In this document: piece after piece, positions 1 through 7,017 of the stretch
Numbering within the stretch: position 1 is the first letter of the stretch
Layout of the letters: every line of letters begins with the position of its first letter
From: an uncultured Bacteroidales bacterium
Lineage (GTDB): Bacteria; Bacteroidota; Bacteroidia; Bacteroidales; P3
DNA length: 7,089 nt
Assembly: GCA_937906975.1 (NCBI GenBank)
Contig: CALCUN010000204.1
Location: forward strand, 1-7,089
Direction: 5' to 3'
Translations under genes and position numbers: made by a program
The notes under the pieces: model-generated
What the model was told of the DNA's origin: nothing
Database searches by the model: none
Seen by the model: only the letters and a program-made list of their open reading frames with translations

Positions 1-1852
1 AGGCGTTGTTGTTTATGCTAATGCAAAGATACTAAAATGAAAGCAATTCACAACTCCCAAGCGATACCAAGTGCAGTGCCTCAAGTTGTTTATGCTAATG
101 CAAAGATACTAAAATGAAAGCAATTCACAACGACGCCGAAATAGATGTTGCTACAAATGGTGTTGTTTATGCTAATGCAAAGATACTAAAATGAAAGCAA
201 TTCACAACTTATCTTCTCCATTTATGTCTTCGGGTGTAGTTGTTTATGCTAATGCAAAGATACTAAAATGAAAGCAATTCACAACAAGACACTATCGCCA
301 TTATTTAGCATTTTTGTTGTTTATGCTAATGCAAAGATACTAAAATGAAAGCAATTCACAACCAAAAAACAATTACAAAGAAAGACGGTACAGTTGTTTA
401 TGCTAATGCAAAGATACTAAAATGAAAGCAATTCACAACAGTCCTGCACGCTTATAGGCTGTTATTTGAGTTGTTTATGCTAATGCAAAGATACTAAAAT
501 GAAAGCAATTCACAACCCGTTCCAAAGAAAAACGGCGAGAGCAAACGTTGTTTATGCTAATGCAAAGATACTAAAATGAAAGCAATTCACAACTTTAGAA
601 GAAATTAAATATTATGGAAGAATGTTGTTTATGCTAATGCAAAGATACTAAAATGAAAGCAATTCACAACTCACTTATACAACTCGTTCAAATTGATTTT
701 GTTGTTTATGCTAATGCAAAGATACTAAAATGAAAGCAATTCACAACTTGTCTTCTCCTTTTATGTCGTCAGGCGTTGTTGTTTATGCTAATGCAAAGAT
801 ACTAAAATGAAAGCAATTCACAACTTAAGTATTTAGAGAAAATATGGGATTATAGTTGTTTATGCTAATGCAAAGATACTAAAATGAAAGCAATTCACAA
901 CTGCATCTTATGTAAGAATAAACAACGCCTTGTTGTTTATGCTAATGCAAAGATACTAAAATGAAAGCAATTCACAACAACATAAAGCGTTAAGAGGTAG
1001 TTTAAAACGTTGTTTATGCTAATGCAAAGATACTAAAATGAAAGCAATTCACAACACAACATACGGAGGTCTAACTGTCAAAGAGTTGTTTATGCTAATG
1101 CAAAGATACTAAAATGAAAGCAATTCACAACTTATGGGACTGATTGGGATTATGTTTTTGGTTGTTTATGCTAATGCAAAGATACTAAAATGAAAGCAAT
1201 TCACAACTTCTATAGTTATTTTAATGATTAGTTTTATGTTGTTTATGCTAATGCAAAGATACTAAAATGAAAGCAATTCACAACAAACATTAAGAGTTTA
1301 TATATTAGACAGGAGTTGTTTATGCTAATGCAAAGATACTAAAATGAAAGCAATTCACAACTTCTCACATTTGCAAAACAAGGGAAGAACGGTTGTTTAT
1401 GCTAATGCAAAGATACTAAAATGAAAGCAATTCACAACTAATTGGAATATCAAAACTCGGGTTAGTTGGTTGTTTATGCTAATGCAAAGATACTAAAATG
1501 AAAGCAATTCACAACTAATATTAAATTAATTCAAGAGAAAGTAAGTTGTTTATGCTAATGCAAAGATACTAAAATGAAAGCAATTCACAACAAATACTTA
1601 ACCACCCAACCAAAAAAAAAGGTTGTTTATGCTAATGCAAAGATACTAAAATGAAAGCAATTCACAACTAGAAAACATTTTGTATATTTGCAACGTTAGT
1701 TGTTTATGCTAATGCAAAGATACTAAAATGAAAGCAATTCACAACTTACTTCCTCGTTATTTCCAACGAGATAATGTTGTTTATGCTAATGCAAAGATAC
1801 TAAAATGAAAGCAATTCACAACTTAGGTTTATTGACAGGAGGCAAAACTGAT

Positions 1853-2129
1853 GTTGTTTTTGCTATTGCAAAGATACTAAATTGAAAGCAATTCACAACT
1901 ATCGTTTATAGTACTACACCGAAATTTAGTTGTTTTTGCTATTGCAAAGATACTAAATTGAAAGCAATTCACAACATGGAGAAGACAATTACGAATACGA
2001 ACTAAGTTGTTTTTGCTATTGCAAAGATACTAAATTGAAAGCAATTCACAACTAGCTTTCACATAAATACAAATTTCGGGTTGTTGTTTTTGCTATTGCA
2101 AAGATACTAAATTGAAAGCAATTCACAAC
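1853..2129 (-). repeat. Block of four variant CRISPR repeats inside the array
   Basis: The four consecutive repeats at 1853, 1929, 2006 and 2083 share the same three A-to-T substitutions at repeat positions 8, 14 and 30. Repeats on both sides (1776 and earlier; 2160 to 2467) have the standard sequence. The changes leave the embedded promoter elements (TTG and TATCTTTG on the minus strand) intact. They also turn the weak TGC/GCA pairing near the minus-strand 3' end of the repeat into a perfect TTTGC-AATA-GCAAA hairpin. Confidence 0.95.
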
Positions 2130-2620
2130 TTAAAGAACAAATCGTATTTTCATTACGTTGTTGTTTATGCTAATGCAAAGATACTAAAATGAAAGCAATT
2201 CACAACCAGATGTTTTGGCAACGTGTTTTCTGTGTGGTTGTTTATGCTAATGCAAAGATACTAAAATGAAAGCAATTCACAACACCAAACCAAATTGGGA
2301 ATTTTTGCAGGCGTTGTTTATGCTAATGCAAAGATACTAAAATGAAAGCAATTCACAACCCTACCAGCACTACTAAGAAAACATCAGGAGTTGTTTATGC
2401 TAATGCAAAGATACTAAAATGAAAGCAATTCACAACCAATGGTATACCTACTCCCAGCAAATTCAAGTTGTTTATGCTAATGCAAAGATACTAAAATGAA
2501 AGCAATTCACAACTTTCCGATTTTGGACACCCGCGCCGTTTATGTTGTTTATGCAAATGCAAAGATACTAAAATGAAAGCAATTCACAACCGTTTATCGC
2601 CAATATTGCACCGCAACTGT

Positions 2621-2657
2621 GTTGTTTATGCAAATGCAAAGATACTAAAATGAAAGC
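2621..2657 (-). repeat. CRISPR repeat truncated at the left junction of the ATPase insert
   Basis: Bases 1-37 of the 47-bp repeat are present (with T12 changed to A), then the sequence diverges at 2658. The lost ten bases include the TTG that forms the -33 element of the minus-strand promoter carried by other repeats. The internal promoter for the spacer at 2591-2620 is therefore probably lost or weakened. Confidence 0.9.
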
Positions 2658-2674
2658 TTTATAAACCTATTACT

Positions 2675-3991
2675 TTAATCCTTAAGACAGCCAAGAGGAA
2701 TTACCTTGACTCCATCTTCGCGAGTATAGGCAATTTCACCTCCAGTTAATACAATAAGAAGGTCCGGTTCTCTAAGAGGCATTTGTTTCTCTGTTTCATT
2801 TTTCTCACGGATTAATTTTTGCATTTCAAGCAAATGTTTTGCACCTTCATCAATGTCTCTGCTACCAAGTTTACATTCAATCAATGCGTATCGTTGGTCA
2901 TCAAGATGTATAACAATGTCAGCTTCAAGACCATATCTGTCATGGTAATAAGAAACTTTACCTCCCATAGATTGAGAATAGACTTTTAAGTCTCGAATAC
3001 ACATACACTCAAAGACGAATCCAAATGTTTTTAAGTCTAATTCAAGAGTTTTAGGAGATGCTCCCATAGCTGCAACAGCAATAGATGGGTCAATAAAGCA
3101 TCTTTTTTTACCTGATCTTATTGCAGAAGCAGAACGAATAGCTGGACACCAAGCTTCAATGTCTTCTATTACGAATAAACGTTTTAATGCATCAACATAC
3201 TCATCAAATGTGGATTGTGCTGTTGTTTCCATTTCTGCTTTTACATCTTTTAACATTTCGGATTTCTTTGCTAAAGTGCATAGATTTCGAGCATAAGAAC
3301 GTAAGATTAATCTGGCTAATTCTGGATTACGTTGCACATCATCAATATTAGAGATGTCCTCATTACAAACCTTGTTTAAATAGTCTTTTGCTATAAGCAG
3401 TTTTGCTTTTTCGCTTGTTATACTTAAAGAATCAGGCCAACCACCTCTACAAGCAACTATAATTAGTTCTTCAATAGAAAGTTTAGATGTAATACCGTCA
3501 ATATCTAAATCTTTATTATCAAACAGCTCAAGAAAAGATATTTCACCAGAAGATTCTTTTGATTCGTACAAACTCATTGGATACATTGTCATTGTGGAAA
3601 TTCTACCAGTTCCTGTATGCATTCTTCTTTCCTCCTCAGGAGTATCCTTTTCATTCTTTTTCTTTATAACGGTAGAACCTGTAAGAATAAACTGACCTTT
3701 AAGTTTCCTTTGATCAACTGTAGTTCTTACAGCATCCCAAAGTATTGGTGCATCTTGCCATTCGTCAATAAGTCTAGGTGTTTCGCCTTTCAAAAGTATA
3801 GAAGGCTTTGTTCTGATTGTAGCTAAATAGCCTGCTCGCTTATCGGGATCCTGTAACTTAACCACACTTTTAGCTTGTCTTTCTGCTGTTGTAGTCTTTC
3901 CACACCATTTTGGTCCATTGATTTGTACTGCACCAAAGGCTTCTAATCTCAAGGATAGTTCTTCGTCTGCTATTCTTTTTAAATAATCCAT
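2675..3991 (-). CDS. AAA_14 / DUF4143 family ATP-binding protein
   Basis: This is a 438-residue P-loop ATPase of the AAA_14 plus DUF4143 family, which is common in Bacteroidota and archaea and has no settled function. The N-terminal ATPase domain has Walker A GPKWCGKTT (residues 26-34, Lys32), Walker B LIDEW (74-78, Asp76 and Glu77), a sensor-like ILTGST (102-107) and the family GTGR motif (Arg130). The C-terminal DUF4143 region ends in a PD-(D/E)xK-like pattern: LEAD with Asp358, then IECK with Glu372 and Lys374. This suggests a nuclease-like fold; activity is not shown. There is no signal peptide or obvious membrane segment, so it is probably cytoplasmic. I chose the ATG at 3989-3991. A longer frame from a GTG at 4073-4075 would place the gene's consensus promoter inside the coding region, and MDYLKRIADEEL is the family's usual beginning. 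The gene lies between two broken CRISPR repeats, in the array's inferred transcription direction, and its stop is only 17 bp from the left repeat. A role in CRISPR immunity is possible but unsupported by the protein itself. Confidence 0.9.
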   Translation of the reverse strand: MDYLKRIADEELSLRLEAFGAVQINGPKWCGKTTTAERQAKSVVKLQDPDKRAGYLATIRTKPSILLKGETPRLIDEWQDAPILWDAVRTTVDQRKLKGQFILTGSTVIKKKNEKDTPEEERRMHTGTGRISTMTMYPMSLYESKESSGEISFLELFDNKDLDIDGITSKLSIEELIIVACRGGWPDSLSITSEKAKLLIAKDYLNKVCNEDISNIDDVQRNPELARLILRSYARNLCTLAKKSEMLKDVKAEMETTAQSTFDEYVDALKRLFVIEDIEAWCPAIRSASAIRSGKKRCFIDPSIAVAAMGASPKTLELDLKTFGFVFECMCIRDLKVYSQSMGGKVSYYHDRYGLEADIVIHLDDQRYALIECKLGSRDIDEGAKHLLEMQKLIREKNETEKQMPLREPDLLIVLTGGEIAYTREDGVKVIPLGCLKD

Positions 3992-4014
3992 ATCAGAACT
4001 GATTTTAATTTGTG

Positions 4015-4045
4015 CAAAAGTAGTAATTCTTTTCTGATTATGCAA
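4015..4045 (-). promoter_or_regulatory. Bacteroidota promoter of the ATPase gene
   Basis: On the minus strand TTG (4043-4045), a 20-bp spacer and TACTTTTG (4015-4022) match the Bacteroidota TTG-N19/21-TAnnTTTG consensus. Transcription would begin near 4008-4010, leaving an AT-rich leader of about 17-20 nt before the ATG at 3991. No Shine-Dalgarno sequence is evident, as is usual in this phylum. The site decides the start codon of the ATPase. Confidence 0.75.
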
Positions 4046-4056
4046 TATATCATGTG

Positions 4057-4124
4057 TTTTTGTGGTGTATTGCACTTTGTTTTTGTGGTAATTTACACTT
4101 TGTTTTTGTGGTATTTACACTATG
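4057..4124. repeat. Three tandem 22-23 bp repeats upstream of the ATPase promoter
   Basis: Copies lie at 4057-4079, 4080-4102 and 4103-4124. Each starts TTTTTGTGGT and ends with CACTTTG or CACTATG. Each contains GTG and CAC arms separated by 7-8 bases, a partial dyad. The array begins about 12 bp upstream of the -33 element. A set of phased direct repeats there suggests an operator for a regulator, possibly the ATPase itself; that role is inference. Confidence 0.8.
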
Positions 4125-4181
4125 TTTTCGCTATAATGATAGGTTGTGTCCTGAAAAGTGTGTAATCAAAAGTTACTAGAC
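4125..4181. other. Non-coding right end of the segment inserted in the array
   Basis: These 57 bp lie between the tandem repeats and the right-hand broken CRISPR repeat. I see no gene. The stretch contains GTTGTGTCCTGAAAAGTGTG (4143-4162), followed by TAA. This loosely resembles the GTGTCC...GTGTAA style of some insertion-sequence ends (for example the IS256/Mutator group), but there is no partner at the left junction and no transposase. Confidence 0.4.
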
Positions 4182-4293
4182 AATGCAAAGATACTAAAAT
4201 GAAAGCAATTCACAACGTACTCATACTGCTTTTTTGATTTGTTTCAGTTGTTTATGCTAATGCAAAGATACTAAAATGAAAGCAATTCACAAT
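4182..4293 (-). CRISPR. CRISPR array, detached right part (2 repeats, 1 spacer)
   Basis: A repeat missing its first 12 bases (4182-4216), a 30-nt spacer (4217-4246) and a terminal repeat (4247-4293, only the last base changed from C to T) match the standard repeat of the main array. With the truncated repeat at 2621-2657 they bracket the ATPase unit. In the inferred minus-strand reading direction this is the promoter-proximal, oldest end of the array. The spacer can still be made into a crRNA, since the 35 retained bases of the left repeat include the part that would pair with tracrRNA. Confidence 0.93.
4186..4215 (-). promoter_or_regulatory. CRISPR-repeat-embedded promoter pointing at the ATPase unit
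   Basis: On the minus strand TTG (4213-4215), 19 bp and TATCTTTG (4186-4193) form a full Bacteroidota promoter inside the broken repeat. The same arrangement occurs in every intact repeat of the array (repeat bases 44-46 and 17-24). Here the predicted start is near 4180, at the insertion junction, so transcription would run into the ATPase leader rather than a spacer. Confidence 0.6.
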
Positions 4294-4339
4294 TATGAGA
4301 GAGAAAAAACAAAAGGATTTTTCATTATTGTATAACATC

Positions 4340-4407
4340 AAAATAAAAAAAGGCAAACAAATAATCCGTCCCAACGTTTTCAGGTCTTCATATTTGTTTG
4401 CCTTTCA
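4340..4407 (-). ncRNA. Candidate small RNA: hairpin with intrinsic terminator
   Basis: A perfect 15-bp stem (4349-4363 with 4391-4405) encloses a 27-nt loop. On the minus strand it is followed by a run of Ts (TTTTTTATTTT, ending at 4340), which has the form of a rho-independent terminator. A consensus promoter lies just upstream, so the predicted transcript is only about 65-70 nt and is almost entirely this hairpin. I recognise no known RNA family. The alternative is a terminator for some transcript from the right, though the GH95 gene runs away from it. Confidence 0.5.
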
Positions 4408-4411
4408 TTTG

Positions 4412-4441
4412 CAAAGTTACAAAGAAAATTGTAATTAGCAA
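4412..4441 (-). promoter_or_regulatory. Minus-strand promoter of the candidate small RNA
   Basis: TTG (4439-4441), exactly 19 bp, then TAACTTTG (4412-4419) on the minus strand match the Bacteroidota consensus. The expected start, 5-8 nt downstream, falls at about 4404-4408, the first bases of the 15-bp stem. Confidence 0.6.
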
Positions 4442-4492
4442 TAATCTTTGTACTTTTTATTATTAAATAGTCTCCGACTAATAAAGTATAGC

Positions 4493-4513
4493 GTTGTTTA
4501 AACTAATGCAAGG
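4493..4513. repeat. Decayed CRISPR-repeat half
   Basis: Aligned without gaps to bases 1-21 of the array repeat, 18 of 21 bases match: GTTGTTTA, then CTAATGCAA, then G. Similarity fades after base 21. It lies 200 bp beyond the last clear repeat and just upstream of the GH95 promoter. It may be a remnant of an earlier array end or a fragment of an anti-repeat. Confidence 0.5.
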
Positions 4514-4528
4514 TTTAAAAGTGCTTTT

Positions 4529-4558
4529 TTGATAGTTTTTAATTTTTTTGTACTTTCG
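4529..4558 (+). promoter_or_regulatory. Promoter of the GH95 gene
   Basis: TTG (4529-4531, inside TTTTTTG), 19 bp, then TACTTTCG (4551-4558) match the Bacteroidota promoter with one change in the -7 element. The predicted start near 4563-4566 leaves a short AU-rich leader of about 16-19 nt before the ATG. Confidence 0.6.
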
Positions 4559-4581
4559 CAATTCTAATCAAAAGAATTATT

Positions 4582-6996
4582 ATGAGGGTTTGTAGTTCCT
4601 TTTTTTGTTTTTGTCTTTTTAGTGCTTTTTCTTATGCACAGACAATAATCTATTTTGATAAGCCAACACGTTCTGTTGATACGCTTTCTTTCTATGACTA
4701 CGGTGCTGATAAGCAGTGGGAAAATCTTTCTTTGCCAATAGGCAATGGCTCTTTAGGGGCAAATGTTTTAGGCTCTGTTGCAATAGAACGTTTAACGCTT
4801 AACGAAAAATCGCTTTGGAGAGGTGGGCCTAATGTTTCTGATAGCGCATCTTATTATTGGAATATTAACAAACAATCCTCTCATATTTTGAAAGAGATTC
4901 GTCAAGCCTTTCTTGAAAAAGATTATTCAAAGGCAGACTCTCTTACTCGTAAGAATTTCAACTCTTATGCAGCATACGAGGCTTGGAATGAAAAGCCTTT
5001 TCGCTTTGGCTCTTACACAACCTTGGGCGAGCTTTGTATTTACACACATTTAAACGAAGAAAACACTTCCAATTATAAAAGAATGCTTTTGCTTGATTCG
5101 GCTTTGGCAAAAGTGGAGTTTGAAAACAACGGCACAATCTACCAAAGGGAATATTTTGCGTCTTATCCCGATAGTGTGATTGTTTGTAGATTTACTGCCA
5201 ATCAACCAAAGAAACAAAATTTAGAGTTCTTTTACAGACCAAATCCCGAAGCGAATATAGAAATTACGAAAATTAACGAAAACGAACTTTTGTTTAAAGG
5301 AGCATTAAAGGAGAATAAAATGCAGTTTTCTTTGAGATTTAAAATTAAATCAAAGAATGGTTGCGTTAAAGCAAAGGAAGATGGGCGTATTATTGTGGAA
5401 AATAGCGATGAGGTAGTGTTAATTTTAGCAGGAGATACGGATTATTTTATGAATTTCAATCCAGATTTTTCTGACACAAAGACCTACGCAAAAGTAAACC
5501 CTATTAAAACAACAGAAAAGACGATTAAAAAAATAAAAAACAAAGACTACCAAGACTTAAAGCAAAGACACGTAGAGGATTATGCAAAATTATTTAATAG
5601 ACTTTCGCTAAAACTTAATCCAAATCAAGAAAGAAAAGATTTACCAACCGATTTGCGTCTTGAAAATTATAGAAAAGGAGAAAAAGACTTTGCCTTGGAA
5701 GAGTTATACTTTAATTTCGGAAGATATTTGACTATTGCCTCATCGCGAGAAGGCAATTTGCCAAGCAATCTTCAAGGAATATGGGCAAGAGGAGTCGATG
5801 GCGATTGGAGAGTTGATTATCATAATAACATAAACCTACAAATGAATTATTGGTTAGCAAGCCCTGCCAATTTGATTGAATGTAATATTCCGCTGATTGA
5901 CTACATTCGTACATTGATTCTACCAGGACGACAAACCGCAAAGGCGTATTATGATGCAAGAGGTTGGACTGCCTCAATTTCTTCTAACATATTTGGATTT
6001 ACTTCTCCGTTAAGTAGCGAGGATATGAGTTGGAATTTTTCTCCAATGGCAGGACCATGGCTTGCACTTCATCTTTGGGATTACTATGATTACACTCGCG
6101 ATAAGCAATACTTGGAAAACATAGCATACGACATTATAAAAGAAAGCGCAAACTTTACAGTAGATTATCTATGGCAAAGACCCGATGGAATATACACTGC
6201 TTGCCCTTCAACCTCTCCCGAACATGGACCAATAGATGAAGGAGCTACTTTTGCTAATGCCGTTGCAAGAGAAATATTGCTTTGTGCAATAAAGGCAAGT
6301 GAAACACTTGGCAAAGACAAAAGCCAAAGAAAAGAATGGAAAAAGGTGTTGAAAAATATAATGCCGTATAAGATTGGAAGATATGGGCAACTTATGGAAT
6401 GGAGCAAGGATATTGATGACCCAAAAGATGAACATCGTCATGTAAATCATTTGTTTGGACTTCACCCTGGTAGCACTATTTCTCCAATTCTTACGCCTGA
6501 TTTAGCAGAAGCCTCAAAGGTTGTTTTAAATCATAGAGGCGATGGAGCAACAGGCTGGAGTATGGGTTGGAAAATCAATCAATGGGCAAGGCTTTGCGAT
6601 GGTGATAGAGCATACCTTTTGTTTGGCAATCTCTTAAAACACGGAACGTTAAACAATCTTTGGGATTCGCACCCACCTTTTCAGATTGACGGAAATTTTG
6701 GCGGTAGTGCTGGAATTTTAGAAATGCTTTTGCAATCACATTTAGGCTTTTTGCATATCCTTCCTGCACTTCCAAAAGCGTGGAGCGAAGGGCAGCTGAA
6801 AGGAGTCTTAGCAAGAGGAGGTTTTGAACTTGATATTATTTGGCAAAACAGCGAATTGAAAGAAATAATTGTTAAATCCAATGCGGCAGAAGAGTGCAAT
6901 CTTCTTTATAAAGAGGCGAGTTTGCAATTTGAAACAAAGAAAAATTGCCGTTATTCAGTGGTATATGAAAACGGCAATTTGAAATTGCTTAATTAG
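4582..6996 (+). CDS. Secreted glycoside hydrolase family 95, probable alpha-L-fucosidase
   Basis: This 804-residue enzyme would remove terminal alpha-1,2-linked L-fucose from host or dietary glycans by inversion, the usual GH95 activity. Residues 1-19 form a signal peptide (hydrophobic [10 protein letters not shown], cleavage likely after SYA), so it is exported, probably to the periplasm. There is no lipobox and no type IX secretion tail. The N-terminal beta domain carries [16 protein letters not shown] (51-66) and [11 protein letters not shown] (73-83), family hallmarks. The (alpha/alpha)6 barrel has [11 protein letters not shown] (414-424), STSPEHGP (543-550) and [12 protein letters not shown] (701-712). 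By correspondence with Bifidobacterium AfcA, Asn416, Asn418 and Asp703 form the base-activating set and Glu547 is the acid. His414 matches the His that I recall as typical of fucosidases, where L-galactosidase members have Thr. Length and motifs are complete, with no frameshift. No susC/susD-like or other sugar-use gene is next to it in the window. Its promoter ends 23 bp upstream of the ATG, supporting this start. Confidence 0.93.
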   Translation: MRVCSSFFCFCLFSAFSYAQTIIYFDKPTRSVDTLSFYDYGADKQWENLSLPIGNGSLGANVLGSVAIERLTLNEKSLWRGGPNVSDSASYYWNINKQSSHILKEIRQAFLEKDYSKADSLTRKNFNSYAAYEAWNEKPFRFGSYTTLGELCIYTHLNEENTSNYKRMLLLDSALAKVEFENNGTIYQREYFASYPDSVIVCRFTANQPKKQNLEFFYRPNPEANIEITKINENELLFKGALKENKMQFSLRFKIKSKNGCVKAKEDGRIIVENSDEVVLILAGDTDYFMNFNPDFSDTKTYAKVNPIKTTEKTIKKIKNKDYQDLKQRHVEDYAKLFNRLSLKLNPNQERKDLPTDLRLENYRKGEKDFALEELYFNFGRYLTIASSREGNLPSNLQGIWARGVDGDWRVDYHNNINLQMNYWLASPANLIECNIPLIDYIRTLILPGRQTAKAYYDARGWTASISSNIFGFTSPLSSEDMSWNFSPMAGPWLALHLWDYYDYTRDKQYLENIAYDIIKESANFTVDYLWQRPDGIYTACPSTSPEHGPIDEGATFANAVAREILLCAIKASETLGKDKSQRKEWKKVLKNIMPYKIGRYGQLMEWSKDIDDPKDEHRHVNHLFGLHPGSTISPILTPDLAEASKVVLNHRGDGATGWSMGWKINQWARLCDGDRAYLLFGNLLKHGTLNNLWDSHPPFQIDGNFGGSAGILEMLLQSHLGFLHILPALPKAWSEGQLKGVLARGGFELDIIWQNSELKEIIVKSNAAEECNLLYKEASLQFETKKNCRYSVVYENGNLKLLN

Positions 6997-7017
6997 CTTG
7001 CGTTTGCTATTATTTTT

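Larger units (their letters stand above)
1..2657 (-). CRISPR. Type II-C-like CRISPR array, main part (35 repeats)
   Basis: The repeat is 47 bp, begins GTTGTTTATGCTAATG and ends GCAATTCACAAC on the plus strand. It starts at 8, 85, 162 and so on, with a 77-bp (sometimes 76-bp) period, up to 2621. There are 34 complete spacers: 29 of 30 nt and five of 29 nt (starting at 1056, 1132, 1516, 1900 and 2284). The last 7 nt of another spacer lie at 1-7, so the array continues left of the window. On the minus strand the repeat begins GTTGTGAATTGCTTTCA and contains TTAGTATCTTTG, the form I know from Bacteroidota type II-C (Cas9) arrays with 46-48 bp repeats. In such systems crRNAs read in this minus direction. 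The degenerate copies (positions 2544 and 2621, with T12 changed to A; the last one broken after base 37) lie at the right, which is the transcriptional start side. New spacers would then be added at the left. The subtype is inferred from the repeat alone because no cas gene is visible. Confidence 0.97.

Noticed and set aside
1976..2005. Spacer that reads as a tiny frame from ATG to TAA
   Set aside because: A ten-codon coincidence in one spacer; nothing suggests it is translated.
8..2657. Type VI-B (Cas13b) array, because the repeat starts GTTG and ends CAAC
   Set aside because: Type VI-B repeats are about 36 nt. The 47-nt length and the inner GAATTGCTTTCA...TAGTATCTTTG pattern fit Bacteroidota type II-C.
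3617..3826. 69-codon plus-strand frame inside the ATPase gene
   Set aside because: It lies wholly antisense to a well-supported coding region and shows no recognisable domain.
3992..4075. Extended ATPase start at a GTG (28 extra residues)
   Set aside because: The extension covers a consensus TTG-N20-TACTTTTG promoter and part of a tandem repeat, and the family normally begins at the MDYLKRIADEEL methionine.
2658..4181. Terminal inverted repeats of the ATPase unit
   Set aside because: Only a loose, gapped resemblance (CTATTACTTTAAT against CTAGTAACTTTTGAT in reverse complement) is visible, which is within chance for AT-rich DNA.
4295..4438. 47-codon plus-strand frame starting MREKKQKDF
   Set aside because: It runs through the 15-bp inverted repeat and the opposite-strand promoter, has no promoter of its own that I can see, and resembles nothing I know.
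6974..7017. Terminator between the GH95 and PspC-like genes
   Set aside because: The GCAATTT/AAATTGC palindrome has a one-base centre and lies in the coding end. The AGC/GCT pair before the T-rich stretch is too weak to call a terminator.
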